A DNA stretch of 6,777 bases, taken from Rhodobacter sp. Lineage in GTDB: Bacteria; Pseudomonadota; Alphaproteobacteria; Rhodobacterales; Rhodobacteraceae. Below the pieces are notes generated by a model, which saw only the letters and a list, made by a program, of their open reading frames with translations, was not told the origin of the DNA and did not search any database. Made by a program: the position numbers and the translations under genes. Shown piece after piece: positions 1-5,236 of the stretch (position 1 is the first letter of the stretch; each line of letters begins with the position of its first letter). The stretch is from NCBI GenBank assembly GCA_013824045.1, contig PNND01000406.1:1-6777 (forward strand), in the 5' to 3' direction.

Positions 1-428
1 GAGGAGACGGTGCCCGACAGCACGATGCCATCGTTTGCCGTGCGAACCTCGATCTTCTCGCCGGGAAGGATCTGGTTCAGACGTTCCTTGAATTCGGCGA
101 TATCTGTGATGACCTGCACTTCGACATTGGTGATCAGCTCACCTTCGGCCGTGAAGAGCGTCAGCGTGGTGCGTCCGGGCGTCTTGCCCAGCACATAGAC
201 CGACCTGTCAGACAGGGTGGAGATATCGGCAATGCCGGGGTTGGCGATGGAAAGTTCCGCGAAGGGAACATCGCTTTCCAGAACAACGGCGCGGTTCATC
301 GGCACCTCAAGCGCCTGCGCTGCCGTCCCCTTGACGACCCTCAGCACTTCGGCGCTTGCCGGCATGGAGGCAAAGGTGGCGAGGGCCAGACCCATCGCAC
401 CTGCTGCCATCAACTGTCGCATCTGCAT
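1..428 (-). CDS. cpaC: Flp/Tad pilus secretin CpaC (RcpA), N-terminal part, cut by window edge
   Basis: Outer-membrane secretin of the Tad/Flp pilus machine; it forms the ring through which the pilus leaves the cell. Only the first 142 codons are present, and the gene continues past the left edge. The start is an ATG at 428 with AGGT about 8 bases upstream; another ATG two codons later is possible. Residues 1-26 look like a Sec signal peptide, ending ASA before EVL. Residues 27-107 resemble the pilus-assembly N-terminal domain of the secretin family, with the typical run VPFAELSIANPGIADI followed by VYVLGKTPGRTTLTLF. A BON-like segment begins near residue 108 (EFKERLNQILPGEKIEV). The secretin core itself lies outside the window. 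It follows cpaB in the same direction, as in most tad loci, but a hairpin and a 231-base gap separate them. Identification is by family pattern and context; rcpA is a synonym. Confidence 0.92.
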   Translation of the reverse strand, partial: MQMRQLMAAGAMGLALATFASMPASAEVLRVVKGTAAQALEVPMNRAVVLESDVPFAELSIANPGIADISTLSDRSVYVLGKTPGRTTLTLFTAEGELITNVEVQVITDIAEFKERLNQILPGEKIEVRTANDGIVLSGTVS

Positions 429-547
429 CGGTGACCTGCCCTTTCGATCACACCTCTTCGGGCGGGTCTTAGGTGCCCGCTCCATCACTCAACATGCCCG
501 AGGTGAAGTTTATTTGCAAGAATCATTGCCTTACACGCCGATCCTTA

Positions 548-556
548 TGTGGATAA
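548..556 (-). promoter_or_regulatory. Perfect DnaA-box match in the cpaB-cpaC gap
   Basis: The minus strand reads TTATCCACA, the exact consensus DnaA box. It lies in the 231-base gap between cpaB and cpaC, about 120 bases upstream of the cpaC start. A GCCAGTT heptamer directly abuts it and recurs 18 bases away. Rest of the gap: a weak promoter-like pair (TTGCAA at 514-519, CATGTT at 491-496, 17-base spacer, minus strand) could start cpaC transcription, but the -10 match is poor. One exact 9-mer is expected by chance in a few percent of windows this size, so a role in DnaA binding is unproven. Confidence 0.3.
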
Positions 557-601
557 CTGGCAACAGATGTTAAACTGGCGCAAGGCGTGGCGGAAGAAGA
601 A

Positions 602-633
602 GGGCGCAGCCACCATATCCGGTGGTTGCGCCC
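602..633 (-). terminator. Hairpin terminator or attenuator after cpaB
   Basis: A 13-bp stem (arms 602-614 and 621-633, one G-T wobble) encloses the 6-base loop ATATCC on the plus strand. Read on the minus strand it starts 26 bases after the cpaB stop and is followed by TTCTTCTTCC, a pyrimidine/T-rich tail suited to Rho-independent termination. On the plus strand the tail is poorer. It lies between two genes of one pilus pathway, so it would end or attenuate the pilin-cpaB transcript and reduce, or uncouple, cpaC expression. Confidence 0.7.
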
Positions 634-659
634 CCGTTTCAGAACTCGCCGCTTGGCGA

Positions 660-1499
660 TCAGTTGGTGCAGGGGATCGGGATTTCTACGACCTCGCCAC
701 CTTTGCGGTTGCGGATGGTGCAGACTTTCTCGGCCTCCACCTCCACCGTTTCCTGCTCCACGATGCCGAGAAGGGAGGCGCTATCGACCTCGATCTTTTC
801 GGTGATGGCGGTGGTGTCGGTGCCGACGAGCGAGAGCGCCAGTTTGCCGGTGGCCTGCGCCTGTGCCAGACGGGCGACCTGTTCCTGGGTGGCCTGCACT
901 GTCACTGTCTGCGCCACCACGGCGCCGCCGGTTGTTGCGCCTGCGGCAGTCTGGTCGATGGCGATGACGTTGACGCTGGATTCGATCAGGCGAGTGATTT
1001 CGCGCAAGCCGTCATTGCCCGTCCAGTAGACATCGACGAAATTGCCGGGATAGACGAAGCCGGACACGCCCGAAGAGGCGTCGACGCTGATCGCGAAGGC
1101 GCGTTTGCCATCATCCAGCGCGCCGGTCAGGCCCGCAGGTTGACCCGGTTCAGTCACCTTGACGGCCAGAATGGGTTCGTGCGTTTCCATCGGGCGCAGC
1201 ACGTAGCGGGGGCGTTCCTCATTCGGGGGGAAGAGGACGGCCTCGTCGCTGAAGGTGCCTTCGGGAAGCGCGCTTTTCTGCCAGTAGATCTTTTTCACGT
1301 CTTCCAGCAGCAGCGGGTCGCCGTATTTGAGCGGCTTTGACACCACATAGACTTCGACAAGTTCGCCAACCTGGTTGCGGAAGGCGCGTTCCTTGTCCAG
1401 CGCGGACGCGGTCTGGTTAATGTAGCCCTGTGCCATGTAAACAGCAAAGCCCGCCAGCGCCACGCCGACGAGCAGGACCAATCCGAAAATCATACGCAT
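660..1499 (-). CDS. cpaB: Flp pilus assembly protein CpaB (RcpC)
   Basis: Inner-membrane-anchored periplasmic protein of the Tad/Flp pilus system, thought to work with the CpaC secretin. I chose the ATG at 1499 (279 aa). It has GAGG nine bases upstream and opens directly on the hydrophobic segment at residues 3-24; the frame could start at a GTG at 1529, but no ribosome site precedes that. Residues about 48-113 form a SAF-like domain (VVSKPLKYGDPLLLEDVKKI, ending LRPMETHEPI). Residues about 120-235 form the RcpC/CpaB domain, with KRAFAISVDASSGVSGFVYP and FVDVYWT. The tail contains Cys260 and Cys277, which could form a periplasmic disulfide. Length is normal for the family. It lies 79 bases after the second pilin gene, and a terminator-like hairpin follows. 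An inverted repeat GTTCCG/CGGAAC (1518-1523 and 1553-1558) in its leader could fold in the mRNA, but this is weak. Confidence 0.93.
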   Translation of the reverse strand: MRMIFGLVLLVGVALAGFAVYMAQGYINQTASALDKERAFRNQVGELVEVYVVSKPLKYGDPLLLEDVKKIYWQKSALPEGTFSDEAVLFPPNEERPRYVLRPMETHEPILAVKVTEPGQPAGLTGALDDGKRAFAISVDASSGVSGFVYPGNFVDVYWTGNDGLREITRLIESSVNVIAIDQTAAGATTGGAVVAQTVTVQATQEQVARLAQAQATGKLALSLVGTDTTAITEKIEVDSASLLGIVEQETVEVEAEKVCTIRNRKGGEVVEIPIPCTN

Positions 1500-1578
1500 T
1501 GTCTTTTGCCTCGATGTGTTCCGCGCCACTGCGGGCGGGTTTGGTGGATGCCCGGAACAAGCCGTGCTTGCGGGCGCA

Positions 1579-1776
1579 TTATCTGTCGCTGTTGGCGATC
1601 ACGTCCGCGGCCACCTCGGTCGTGGCGGTCTGGGTCGAGTTGCCAATCGTGGTGAGTACGGGGATCGAAAGCAGGCAGACGGCGGCCGCAAGGACGACCC
1701 AATCGGCCGTCACAGCGCCATCTTCTTCGGCAAAGAAGCCTTTCAGGTCGAAACGGTAGGCTTTTGTGCCGGTCAT
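1579..1776 (-). CDS. Second Flp-like pilin precursor (65 aa)
   Basis: Small type IVb (Flp-like) prepilin. The chosen start is the ATG at 1776, because GGAG sits seven bases upstream; an ATG at 1782 is too close to it, and a longer form from 1818 has no visible ribosome site. The leader (residues 1-20) is charged and ends FFAEEDG, the expected prepilin-peptidase site, cut before Ala21. The mature part would be 45 residues: AVTADWVVLAAAVCLLSIPV as a membrane/packing helix, then a polar stretch ending VAADVIANSDR. Mature positions 5 and 6 are Asp-Trp, not the usual Glu-Tyr of Flp. Aligned without gaps to the other mature pilin of this locus, 24 of 45 residues match. It may be a minor pilin or a pseudopilin-like partner. 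It precedes cpaB on the same strand. Function is inferred from motif and context. Confidence 0.8.
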   Translation of the reverse strand: MTGTKAYRFDLKGFFAEEDGAVTADWVVLAAAVCLLSIPVLTTIGNSTQTATTEVAADVIANSDR

Positions 1777-1862
1777 GACCATACTCCGGTTCGCGGTTAC
1801 TGACGCCGGGCGATCCATTCGCCTGGCAGAGGTGCAATCGAATGATTACCGCCGTTGTGGCT

Positions 1863-1887
1863 GCGGCCAGGCCTTTGGCCTGGCCGC
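1863..1887 (-). terminator. Perfect GC hairpin between the two pilin genes
   Basis: A perfect 11-bp inverted repeat (arms GCGGCCAGGCC 1863-1873 and GGCCTGGCCGC 1877-1887, loop of three) starts 28 bases after the stop of the upstream pilin. No T-run follows on either strand, so it is not a textbook intrinsic terminator. It could stop part of the transcription or protect the 3' end of the first pilin mRNA. Either would leave the first pilin message more abundant than downstream genes, as is usual for a major pilin. The hairpin is seen directly; the role is inferred. Confidence 0.6.
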
Positions 1888-1915
1888 GCTCTGATCTTTG
1901 CGACTTGCGCTAGGA

Positions 1916-2101
1916 TCAGTTGTTCGAGTTTTCGATCACGTCTGCGCCAACGTTGCCGGCAGCGGTGGTGATCGAGCCGCCCATGGTGTTGGCGATGATG
2001 ATGCCCAGGCCCACAACGGCGCCGGTCAGCACGACCCAGTCAACCGTCACGGCGCCGGATTCGTCGTTCTTGAAGGACTTGAAGATGTTCAGCAGTTTCA
2101 T
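1916..2101 (-). CDS. Flp-like pilin precursor, likely main pilin (61 aa)
   Basis: Type IVb (Flp-like) prepilin, first gene of the tad/cpa cluster here. The ATG at 2101 is preferred because AAGGGA lies about nine bases upstream; an ATG at 2128 would add nine residues but has no ribosome site. The leader MKLLNIFKSFKNDESG is basic and ends in the Gly expected before prepilin-peptidase cleavage. The mature 45 residues begin AVTVDWVVLTGAVVGLGIII, a continuous hydrophobic helix, and end GADVIENSNN. Mature residue 5 is Asp and residue 6 Trp, where classic Flp has Glu-Tyr. In my recollection this variant is common among small hypothetical proteins of Rhodobacteraceae. Its first position, its own AT-rich upstream region and the hairpin behind it fit a highly expressed major subunit, but the polymerising subunit is not proven. 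Confidence 0.83.
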   Translation of the reverse strand: MKLLNIFKSFKNDESGAVTVDWVVLTGAVVGLGIIIANTMGGSITTAAGNVGADVIENSNN

Positions 2102-2473
2102 GGTGGTATTCCCTTGGTTCAGGTTCATGTTTCAGGTCTTGCTCACAACCGCGCCGGTGTCTGTCGGTTCTTTCGTTCCGTGCCGTCTTCCGTTCGGTAT
2201 GAGTGCATATGGCCCCCGAATCGTGGCGGCAGTTGGGTGGCGAATGGGCATTTTCGGCCACATGTAATTTTTTAGTGTGGGATGTGCTAACTATTTGAAA
2301 ATACGTAAAACAAAGTTTTTCGACGCATACTTTCGGCTGGGTTTTCATTCTTTCGGCTGGCAATTTTGGCGGTTTTGCCACGTTTTTTAACGTCAGGAGT
2401 GGCGTGAAAGGCCGTTTTGGCGGATACTCAGCCTTCAAGAGGCAGGCACAGGCAGGAAAGGCATCCGACAGAG
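2102..2473. promoter_or_regulatory. AT-rich divergent control region between pilin and transglycosylase
   Basis: About 370 bases without a supported gene separate the minus-strand pilin from the plus-strand transglycosylase. The part from about 2265 to 2400 is clearly richer in A and T than its surroundings, as expected of promoters in a GC-rich genome. It holds a tandem 15-bp repeat (2326-2360), a small palindrome TGGC/GCCA (2367-2380) and the palindrome ACGTT-TTTT-AACGT (2380-2393). TTAG and CTAA flank 2272-2290 as an inverted pair. I found no convincing -35/-10 pair on either strand and no full CtrA-type TTAA-N7-TTAA site, so promoter positions stay open. Confidence 0.55.
2326..2360 (+). 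repeat. Tandem 15-bp direct repeat, 20-bp period
   Basis: The sequence CAT(A/T)CTTTCGGCTGG occurs at 2326-2340 and again at 2346-2360, with 14 of 15 bases the same and repeat starts exactly 20 bases apart. That is close to two helical turns, so both copies face the same side of DNA, as in tandem operator sites for a dimeric regulator. A shortened copy of the left half (CATTTTCGGC) lies at 2249-2258. It is about 225-275 bases upstream of the pilin start and 114-148 bases upstream of the transglycosylase start, so it could serve either gene. Confidence 0.6.
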
Positions 2474-3355
2474 ATGCGATTCCGGGCAGCAATCATCGCG
2501 CTGATGGCATCAGCGATTCCCCTCTCCGTTTCGGGCGAGGGGATCGATTCGTCGCGCGATTTCACCTTCAAGCGGGTCAAGGTGGGCGAGCGGCAGGCGC
2601 GGGCGCAGGGGTTGGTGCAGATCGACCCTGTGGAACAGGCGCGTTTGCTGGCCGCTTTGCCCAAGACCAGTGCGCCGCATCAGGTGCCCGACCTACCGCC
2701 GATCGAAGGCGGGACCGAGGCCGCCAAGCCGCCGCTAGGTCCTGTGCCGCAGAATGCGGCAGCCTTCGCGTGGTTCTGGGATTCGGTTCCTGCCGGTATC
2801 GACGATGTTTCCGGGCGATTCCCACTGGCGCTGGCCACGCTGACGCAGGGGCCGGGGGGCAAATCGGTGCCCGCGCCGCGAATGCAGCATATGCAGGAAT
2901 TGGCCGACAAGTTCGGGACCGAGCTGTTGAAGGCGACGATTGGAACGGAAGTGTCGCCCGCGCTGGCATTGGCGGTGATGGCGGCGGAAAGCGCGGGGCG
3001 TGCGGACGCGGTCAGCCATGCCGGGGCGCAGGGGTTGATGCAGTTGATCCCGGCCACGGCAGAGCGGTTCGGAGTGGCCGACTCAATGGACCCGGTAGAG
3101 AACATCAAGGGCGGCGTGGCCTATCTGGACTGGCTGATGAAGCATTTCGACCGCGACCCGATCATGGTGATCGCGGCCTATAATGCGGGTGAGGGGGCGG
3201 TGAAGGCCAACCGTGGGGTGCCGCCCTATGCCGAGACGCGGGATTACGTGCCCAAAGTGCTGGCGGCGTGGACGGTGGCGCAGGGGCTGTGCATGACACC
3301 GCCCGAGGTGGTGAGCGATCCTTGCGTGTTCCGGATCATCTCGGCCAGCAACTGA
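2474..3355 (+). CDS. Secreted lytic transglycosylase (SLT family 1 domain)
   Basis: Cleaves peptidoglycan glycan strands between MurNAc and GlcNAc, leaving 1,6-anhydro-MurNAc ends, in the periplasm. The 293-residue product from the ATG at 2474 starts with a signal peptide (basic MRFR, hydrophobic to about residue 19, cut near SVSG). A TTG start at 2417 is possible but would bury this signal. No strong ribosome site is visible; the nearest is a purine-rich AGGAAAGG 13 bases upstream. Residues 22-150 are a Pro/Ala-rich region without a recognised domain. The SLT domain spans about 155-270: catalytic Glu172 in AAESAG, GAQGLMQLIP (184-193), AAYNAGEGAV (234-243) and PYAETRDYV (251-259). Cys273 and Cys284 may pair. 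It is divergent from the pilin genes, so it may open the wall for the Tad machine, but a general wall-remodelling role is equally possible. It ends nine bases from the convergent acetyltransferase gene. Confidence 0.92.
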   Translation: MRFRAAIIALMASAIPLSVSGEGIDSSRDFTFKRVKVGERQARAQGLVQIDPVEQARLLAALPKTSAPHQVPDLPPIEGGTEAAKPPLGPVPQNAAAFAWFWDSVPAGIDDVSGRFPLALATLTQGPGGKSVPAPRMQHMQELADKFGTELLKATIGTEVSPALALAVMAAESAGRADAVSHAGAQGLMQLIPATAERFGVADSMDPVENIKGGVAYLDWLMKHFDRDPIMVIAAYNAGEGAVKANRGVPPYAETRDYVPKVLAAWTVAQGLCMTPPEVVSDPCVFRIISASN

Positions 3356-3364
3356 GGCGCGGGG

Positions 3365-3652
3365 TCAGACGGCGAAGGCATCCGCCCATTCGGGGTGCTT
3401 CTTGCGCTGGGCATTTACGAAGGGGCAGAGCGGCATGATGCGGACGCCGCCCTTGCGTGCATCCTCGACAAGCCGGGTGACGAGGGCGAGGCCCGCGCCG
3501 GTGCCGCGAAAGCTGTCGGGGACGGCGGTGTGATCGGCGATGATCAGCGTGGGCGTGGTGATGGAGTAGGTCAGTTCTGCCTCGGCCCCGTTCAGGCGGA
3601 TGACATAGCGGCCCTTGGTGGTGCCGTGTTCGCGGATGATGTCATGGGTCAT
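3365..3652 (-). CDS. Small GNAT-type N-acetyltransferase (CG/YjdJ-like)
   Basis: A 95-residue protein of the minimal GNAT subgroup (COG2388, Acetyltransf_CG). Such proteins keep the acetyl-CoA-binding core and little else; natural substrates are mostly unknown. Seen here: strands in residues 15-38 (YVIRLNGAEAELTYSI), the acetyl-CoA loop VPDSFRGTGAGLALV (44-58), and the characteristic end IMPLCPFVNAQRKKHPEW (72-89), with Cys76 and His86 in the usual places. The ATG at 3652 is the only sensible start, as the next in-frame Met is inside a conserved strand. No clear ribosome site precedes it, so translation may be weak or leaderless. The start is only 18 bases from a cluster of A/T hairpins, so its transcription must begin in or cross that cluster. 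It converges with the transglycosylase gene. Confidence 0.85.
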   Translation of the reverse strand: MTHDIIREHGTTKGRYVIRLNGAEAELTYSITTPTLIIADHTAVPDSFRGTGAGLALVTRLVEDARKGGVRIMPLCPFVNAQRKKHPEWADAFAV

Positions 3653-3670
3653 GGCGGGCTCGTTGCGCGA

Positions 3671-3698
3671 GGCAAAATTTTCGACGGAAAATTTTGCC
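3671..3698. repeat. A/T-cored hairpin 1 of 3
   Basis: Perfect 12-bp inverted repeat: GGCAAAATTTTC (3671-3682), loop GACG, GAAAATTTTGCC (3687-3698). Each arm holds AAAATTTT, an A-tract/T-tract core that tends to curve DNA. It is the copy nearest the acetyltransferase start. Confidence 0.8.
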
Positions 3699-3707
3699 GA
3701 AGGGAGA

Positions 3708-3732
3708 GAAAAATCTTCAGTGAAGATTTTTC
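3708..3732. repeat. A/T-cored hairpin 2 of 3
   Basis: Perfect 11-bp inverted repeat: GAAAAATCTTC (3708-3718), loop AGT, GAAGATTTTTC (3722-3732). Its A5/T5 outer arms would look terminator-like on both strands, but the inner stem is weak for an intrinsic terminator. Confidence 0.8.
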
Positions 3733-3747
3733 GGTCGGGCGGGCGGG

Positions 3748-3775
3748 GCGAAAAATTTTCGGGAAAATTTTTCGC
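3748..3775. repeat. A/T-cored hairpin 3 of 3
   Basis: Perfect 13-bp inverted repeat: GCGAAAAATTTTC (3748-3760), centre GG, GAAAATTTTTCGC (3763-3775). With a realistic four-base loop the stem is 12 bp. It shares the GAAAA...TTTTC arm pattern with the two neighbouring hairpins while surrounded by very GC-rich sequence. Confidence 0.8.
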
Positions 3776-3791
3776 GTCTGCCGGAAGAGCG

Positions 3792-3815
3792 CCGCGCCCC
3801 TGGCCGGGGGCGCGG
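3792..3815 (-). terminator. GC-rich hairpin just after scoB
   Basis: Perfect 9-bp stem (CCGCGCCCC 3792-3800, GGGGCGCGG 3807-3815, six-base loop) beginning five bases beyond the scoB stop codon on the minus strand. The following bases CGCTCTTCC are only mildly T-rich. It probably marks the 3' end of the scoAB transcript, perhaps together with the A/T hairpins beyond it. Confidence 0.6.
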
Positions 3816-3820
3816 AAGGG

Positions 3821-4450
3821 TCAGTTGACCAGCGTCGCTTCGGTTGCGGCGCGGATTTCGGCGTCGGTCACGCCATCGGCCAGTTCCACGATTTTCAGCC
3901 CGCCGGGGACGACGTCGAGCACGCCGAGGTTGGTGATGATGCGGTTGACCACGCCCTTGCCGGTGAGGGGCAGGGTGCAGGCTTTCAGAACCTTGGATTC
4001 GCCGTGTTTCGAGGTGTGGTCCATCACCACGACCACGCGGCCCACGCCGGCCACAAGATCCATCGCGCCGCCCATGCCCTTGACCAGTTTGCCCGGGATC
4101 ATCCAGTTGGCCAGATCGCCGTTTTCGGCCACCTCCATCGCGCCGAGGATGGCCATGGCGATCTTGCCGCCGCGGATCATGGCGAAGGACTGGGCGGAAT
4201 CGAAGAAGGCGGTCTGCGGCAGTTCGGTGATGGTCTGCTTGCCTGCGTTGATGAGGTCGGCGTCTTCCTCGCCCTCAAAGGGGAAGGGGCCCATGCCGAG
4301 CATCCCGTTTTCGGATTGCAGCGTCACTTCGACGCCGTCGGGGATGTAGTTCGACACCAGCGTCGGGATGCCGATGCCGAGGTTGACGTACCAACCGTCT
4401 TGCAGTTCCTGCGCCGCGCGGGCGGCCATCTGGTTTCTATCCCACGGCAT
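3821..4450 (-). CDS. scoB: 3-oxoacid CoA-transferase subunit B
   Basis: Beta subunit of the two-chain CoA-transferase that moves CoA from succinyl-CoA to acetoacetate, linking ketone-body/PHB breakdown to acetoacetyl-CoA (cytoplasm). The 209-residue length is normal. Visible family features are the glycine-rich strand VNLGIGIPT (22-30), the catalytic Glu47 in [24 protein letters not shown] (69-78), the core [19 protein letters not shown] (117-135) and [20 protein letters not shown] (145-164). The ATG overlaps the scoA stop by one base (TGATG), with AAGGAG eight bases upstream, so translation of the two subunits is likely coupled. Related pairs (AtoDA, PcaIJ) share the fold; the exact acyl substrate cannot be fixed from sequence alone, but the pattern best fits ScoB. 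A GC hairpin follows the stop. Confidence 0.92.
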   Translation of the reverse strand: MPWDRNQMAARAAQELQDGWYVNLGIGIPTLVSNYIPDGVEVTLQSENGMLGMGPFPFEGEEDADLINAGKQTITELPQTAFFDSAQSFAMIRGGKIAMAILGAMEVAENGDLANWMIPGKLVKGMGGAMDLVAGVGRVVVVMDHTSKHGESKVLKACTLPLTGKGVVNRIITNLGVLDVVPGGLKIVELADGVTDAEIRAATEATLVN

Positions 4451-5154
4451 CAGACGGACTCCTTCTTGCGGACGGTGCGCTGTTCGATGCGCTTTTCATG
4501 TTGGCCTTGCACGATGCGGTGGACATAGATGCCGGGCAGGTGGATCGAGTCGGGATCTAGGCTGCCCAAGGGGACGATCTCTTCAACTTCCACCACGCAG
4601 ATCTTGCCGCAGGTGGCGGCGGGAGGGTTGAAGTTTCGGGCGGTCTTGCGGAAGACGAGGTTGCCCGAGGGATCGGCCTTCCAGGCCTTGACGATGGAGA
4701 GGTCGGCCACGATCCCGGTTTCCAGGATGTAGTCCTGACCGTTGAACTGCTTTACATCCTTGCCTTCGGCGATGACGGTGCCCACGCCCGTGCGGGTGTA
4801 GAAGCCGCCGATGCCTGCGCCGCCCGCGCGCATCCGTTCGGCCAGCGTGCCCTGCGGGTTAAACTCCAGCTCCAGCTCGCCCGACAGATACTGGCGCATG
4901 AACTCGGCATTCTCGCCCACATAGGAGGAGATCATCTTCTTGACCTGACGGCTTTCCAAGAGCACGCCGAGGCCGAAACCATCCACGCCTGCATTGTTCG
5001 AGGCGACGGTCAGGCTCTTGGTTCCGGCCTTGCGGATGGCGGCGATCAGCAGTTCTGGGATGCCGCAGAGGCCAAAGCCGCCAGAGGCGATCAGCATGCC
5101 GTCAAACAAGACCCCGTCCAGCGCGGCATCGGCGCTGGGATAGATTTTCTTCAT
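4450..5154 (-). CDS. scoA: 3-oxoacid CoA-transferase subunit A
   Basis: Alpha subunit of the same CoA-transferase, partner of the product of the next gene. The ATG at 5154 (234 aa) is chosen because GGGGAG lies eight bases upstream and the protein then begins [15 protein letters not shown], the usual family start; a 20-residue longer form from 5214 would run through the likely promoter. Family features are [13 protein letters not shown] (25-37), [12 protein letters not shown] (52-63), [19 protein letters not shown] (97-115), [11 protein letters not shown] (116-126) and [14 protein letters not shown] (164-177), then [10 protein letters not shown] near the end (205-214). These belong to the CoA-transferase family I alpha fold. 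It is the first gene of a two-gene operon with its own promoter candidate. No catabolic neighbour, such as a dehydrogenase or thiolase, is present to refine the substrate. Confidence 0.92.
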   Translation of the reverse strand: MKKIYPSADAALDGVLFDGMLIASGGFGLCGIPELLIAAIRKAGTKSLTVASNNAGVDGFGLGVLLESRQVKKMISSYVGENAEFMRQYLSGELELEFNPQGTLAERMRAGGAGIGGFYTRTGVGTVIAEGKDVKQFNGQDYILETGIVADLSIVKAWKADPSGNLVFRKTARNFNPPAATCGKICVVEVEEIVPLGSLDPDSIHLPGIYVHRIVQGQHEKRIEQRTVRKKESV

Positions 5155-5184
5155 ATGTCTGGCTCCCCGCAAACTCTCGGGCGT

Positions 5185-5214
5185 CATATGGAACCGGCCT
5201 GCGGGCGGTGTCAA
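5185..5214 (-). promoter_or_regulatory. Sigma-70-like promoter candidate for scoAB
   Basis: On the minus strand a perfect -35 box TTGACA (5214-5209) is followed after 18 bases by CATATG (5190-5185), a moderate -10 match; a 17-base spacer gives the weaker CCATAT. This places a transcript start near 5178, about 24 bases before the scoA ATG, with the ribosome site in between. A small 5-bp hairpin (GCCGC/GCGGC, 5217-5229) just upstream may mark the end of the preceding minus-strand gene. Confidence 0.5.
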
Positions 5215-5236
5215 TTGCCGCGCTGCGGCGAGGGGG

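Noticed and set aside
549..1340. Long plus-strand open frame (263 codons) opposite cpaB
   Set aside because: It lies antisense to a clear CpaB gene, has no family-like motifs, and such frames are common opposite GC-rich coding DNA.
2272..2290. Possible CtrA-type or other regulator site (TTAG and CTAA flanking 11 bases)
   Set aside because: It does not match the TTAA-N7-TTAA pattern and the arms are only four bases, too weak to assign.
2361..2383. Sigma-54 promoter near TTGGCGGTTTTGCC
   Set aside because: The GG and GC elements are only seven bases apart instead of ten, on the plus strand, and the reverse strand does not fit either.
2040..2492. Minus-strand frame of 150 codons across the pilin upstream region
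   Set aside because: It has low-complexity charged composition, overlaps the pilin in another phase and the control region, and has no ribosome site or recognisable motif.
2404..3183. Plus-strand frame starting at GTG 2404 with AGGAG in front
   Set aside because: The ribosome-site-like AGGAG is well placed, but the frame overlaps the transglycosylase in another phase and its Arg/Gly/Ala-rich product shows no domain.
3395..4528. Plus-strand open frame of 377 codons across the acetyltransferase, hairpins and scoB
   Set aside because: It is antisense to two well-supported genes, with a His/Gly/Ala/Asp-rich product typical of the complement of GC-rich codons. It also crosses the intergenic hairpins, which a real gene would not be expected to do.
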